Assembly (NCBI RefSeq): GCF_002291445.1 | Contig: NZ_CP014137.1 | Location: 1,550,001 to 1,614,000 of the forward strand | Direction: 5' to 3' | Length of the DNA: 64,000 nucleotides | Source of the DNA: Brenneria goodwinii | GTDB taxonomy: Bacteria; Pseudomonadota; Gammaproteobacteria; Enterobacterales; Enterobacteriaceae | Shown: one piece after another, positions 63,332-64,000 of the stretch | Position numbering within the stretch: the stretch's first letter is position 1 | How the letters are laid out: each line of letters starts with the position of its first letter | Notes under the pieces: generated by a model | Databases searched by the model: none | What the model was told of the DNA's origin: nothing | The model's input: only the letters and a program-made list of their open reading frames with translations | Program-made: the position numbers and the translations under genes

Positions 63332-64000
63332 TTATGTGTTTTTTTGTGCACGAATACAGGCAACGATGACAGCAAAGGGCTGGGCCATTTTACTCTCTTC
63401 CACACAGGCATAACCCAACAGCAATCCCCGCTCCCGGGTTTGACGCAAATAGTAGCTGGAAAGGGGTTTTACCATCACGCCACGGCGCAGGATCTGCGCG
63501 CTGAGCAGCACATCATCAATATGAGCGGGAAGTTTGAGCAACATATGCAGTCCGGCATTGCTGTGGTCGCCGACATAGTCCGCGCCTAAATGTTGTTCGA
63601 TAAGCTCTGTCAACATGGCCCGCCGTCTGGCATAAAGCAGCCGCATGCGCCGGATATGGCCGGCATAATGCCCCTCGCGGATGAACTGGCTAAGCGTTGC
63701 CTGCGTCAGCCAGTGGCCGCCGCGGTACAGCTCGGAATGGGCGACTTTCAGTTCCCGGGCCAACTGGGGAGGCAACACCATGTAGCTGACGCGTAGCCCT
63801 GGATAAAGGGTTTTACTGAAAGTGCCAATGTAAATCACCGGGGATTGCGTTTGCAGTCCCTGCAAGGCGGGAATTGGATTGCCGGAGAAACGGAATTCGC
63901 TGTCATAGTCATCTTCAATCACCCAACAGCCGTGTTCCTGCGCCAGCGCCAGCAAGCGTTGCCGCCGCGCCAGGCTCATTACGGAACCTAACGGATATTG
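63332..64000 (-). CDS. MocR/PdxR-type GntR regulator, C-terminal aminotransferase domain (5' end off window)
   Basis: The frame continues past the right edge (seven codons, reading QYPLGSV, lie between 64000 and the ATG at 63979), so the true N-terminus with the GntR domain is outside. 222 residues visible. PLP-binding Lys in IYIGTFSKTLYPGLRVSYM, the Asp-Asp-Tyr in VIEDDYDSEFRF, and SMxLARRQRLL-like start of the small domain support a MocR-type regulator. Such proteins use PLP and an amine ligand (for example GABA, putrescine or taurine) to control nearby genes; the PotA-type ATPase downstream is a likely target. Confidence 0.87.
   Translation of the reverse strand, partial: QYPLGSVMSLARRQRLLALAQEHGCWVIEDDYDSEFRFSGNPIPALQGLQTQSPVIYIGTFSKTLYPGLRVSYMVLPPQLARELKVAHSELYRGGHWLTQATLSQFIREGHYAGHIRRMRLLYARRRAMLTELIEQHLGADYVGDHSNAGLHMLLKLPAHIDDVLLSAQILRRGVMVKPLSSYYLRQTRERGLLLGYACVEESKMAQPFAVIVACIRAQKNT

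Noticed and set aside
1..64000. CRISPR arrays, tRNA and rRNA genes, intact transposases or integrases
   Set aside because: None could be supported; regular repeats at 15.8 kb have no spacer-repeat structure of CRISPR type.

Overview
The window looks like chromosomal DNA of a plant-associated enterobacterium, most likely a Pectobacteriaceae such as Brenneria, Pectobacterium, Dickeya or Lonsdalea. The evidence is that the backbone follows Escherichia coli gene order in blocks (pspF-pspABC, ycjXF-tyrR, tpx-mpaA-mppA, zntB-fnrS, ttcA, ydbJ-ldhA, ydbH-ynbE-azoR-hrpA, ydgD-ydgU-asr, rstAB, chaA/chaC). Between these blocks lie genes that fit life on plants: a GH88/DUF2264 oligouronide locus, a raffinose-type GH36/LacY/LacI locus, and a type III effector-like gene behind a consensus hrp box. 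Genus cannot be fixed from sequence reading alone.

Layout. 1-8.1 kb: tail of a GNAT gene, the phage-shock regulator pspF divergent from sigma-54-dependent pspABC, a large DUF2339 membrane protein, and ycjX-ycjF. 8.2-13.7 kb: an accessory island with an AraC regulator divergent from DUF2264 (broken by a one-base frameshift), an LacY-like MFS permease and a GH88 unsaturated glucuronyl hydrolase. 14-21.5 kb: tyrR, a repeat-rich gap, a GNAT gene, a decayed alpha/beta hydrolase, tpx, mpaA, mppA, zntB and the FNR-controlled small RNA FnrS. 21.6-29.1 kb: a second accessory island with an amino-acid-type ABC importer (one ATPase, two binding proteins, two permeases), a PLP aminotransferase, a glutathione-transferase-like protein and a DUF1847 protein. 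It occupies the place where E. coli has dbpA.

29.3-40.5 kb: a proline-rich mini-protein, ttcA, an MFS remnant, ydbJ, ldhA, ydbH-ynbE (without ydbL), azoR and hrpA. 40.6-44.0 kb: the most striking part. A perfect hrp box (GGAACC-N15-CCACATA) precedes a 141-residue protein that starts MGCVSS, the acylation signal of the AvrB/AvrRpm1 effectors. It directly abuts the C-terminal stub of a lost gene. Next comes a GAF/degenerate-GGDEF/EAL protein in an operon with an EcsC-family protein.

44.4-53.2 kb: ydgD, the tiny membrane protein gene ydgU, and asr with an RstA box. Then a raffinose-type island (GH36 and LacY homologue, divergent LacI regulator, a 39-bp palindromic double operator) and rstBA, the system expected to control asr. 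53.5-64 kb: an unknown small protein, a SulP transporter, chaA, an 800-bp gene-free gap, chaC, a DUF481 outer-membrane-type protein, an ERIC element, an acyltransferase-3 protein, a GlsB/YeaQ-type small membrane protein, a lone PotA-type ATPase and the C-terminal part of a MocR-type regulator running off the window.

Repeats: a ~92-bp palindromic element is present twice in opposite orientation (15.7 and 35.7 kb), with a related short palindrome at 29.5 kb, a decayed 20/26-bp alternating array at 15.8 kb and one ERIC copy at 59.9 kb. I see no rRNA, tRNA, CRISPR array or intact transposase.
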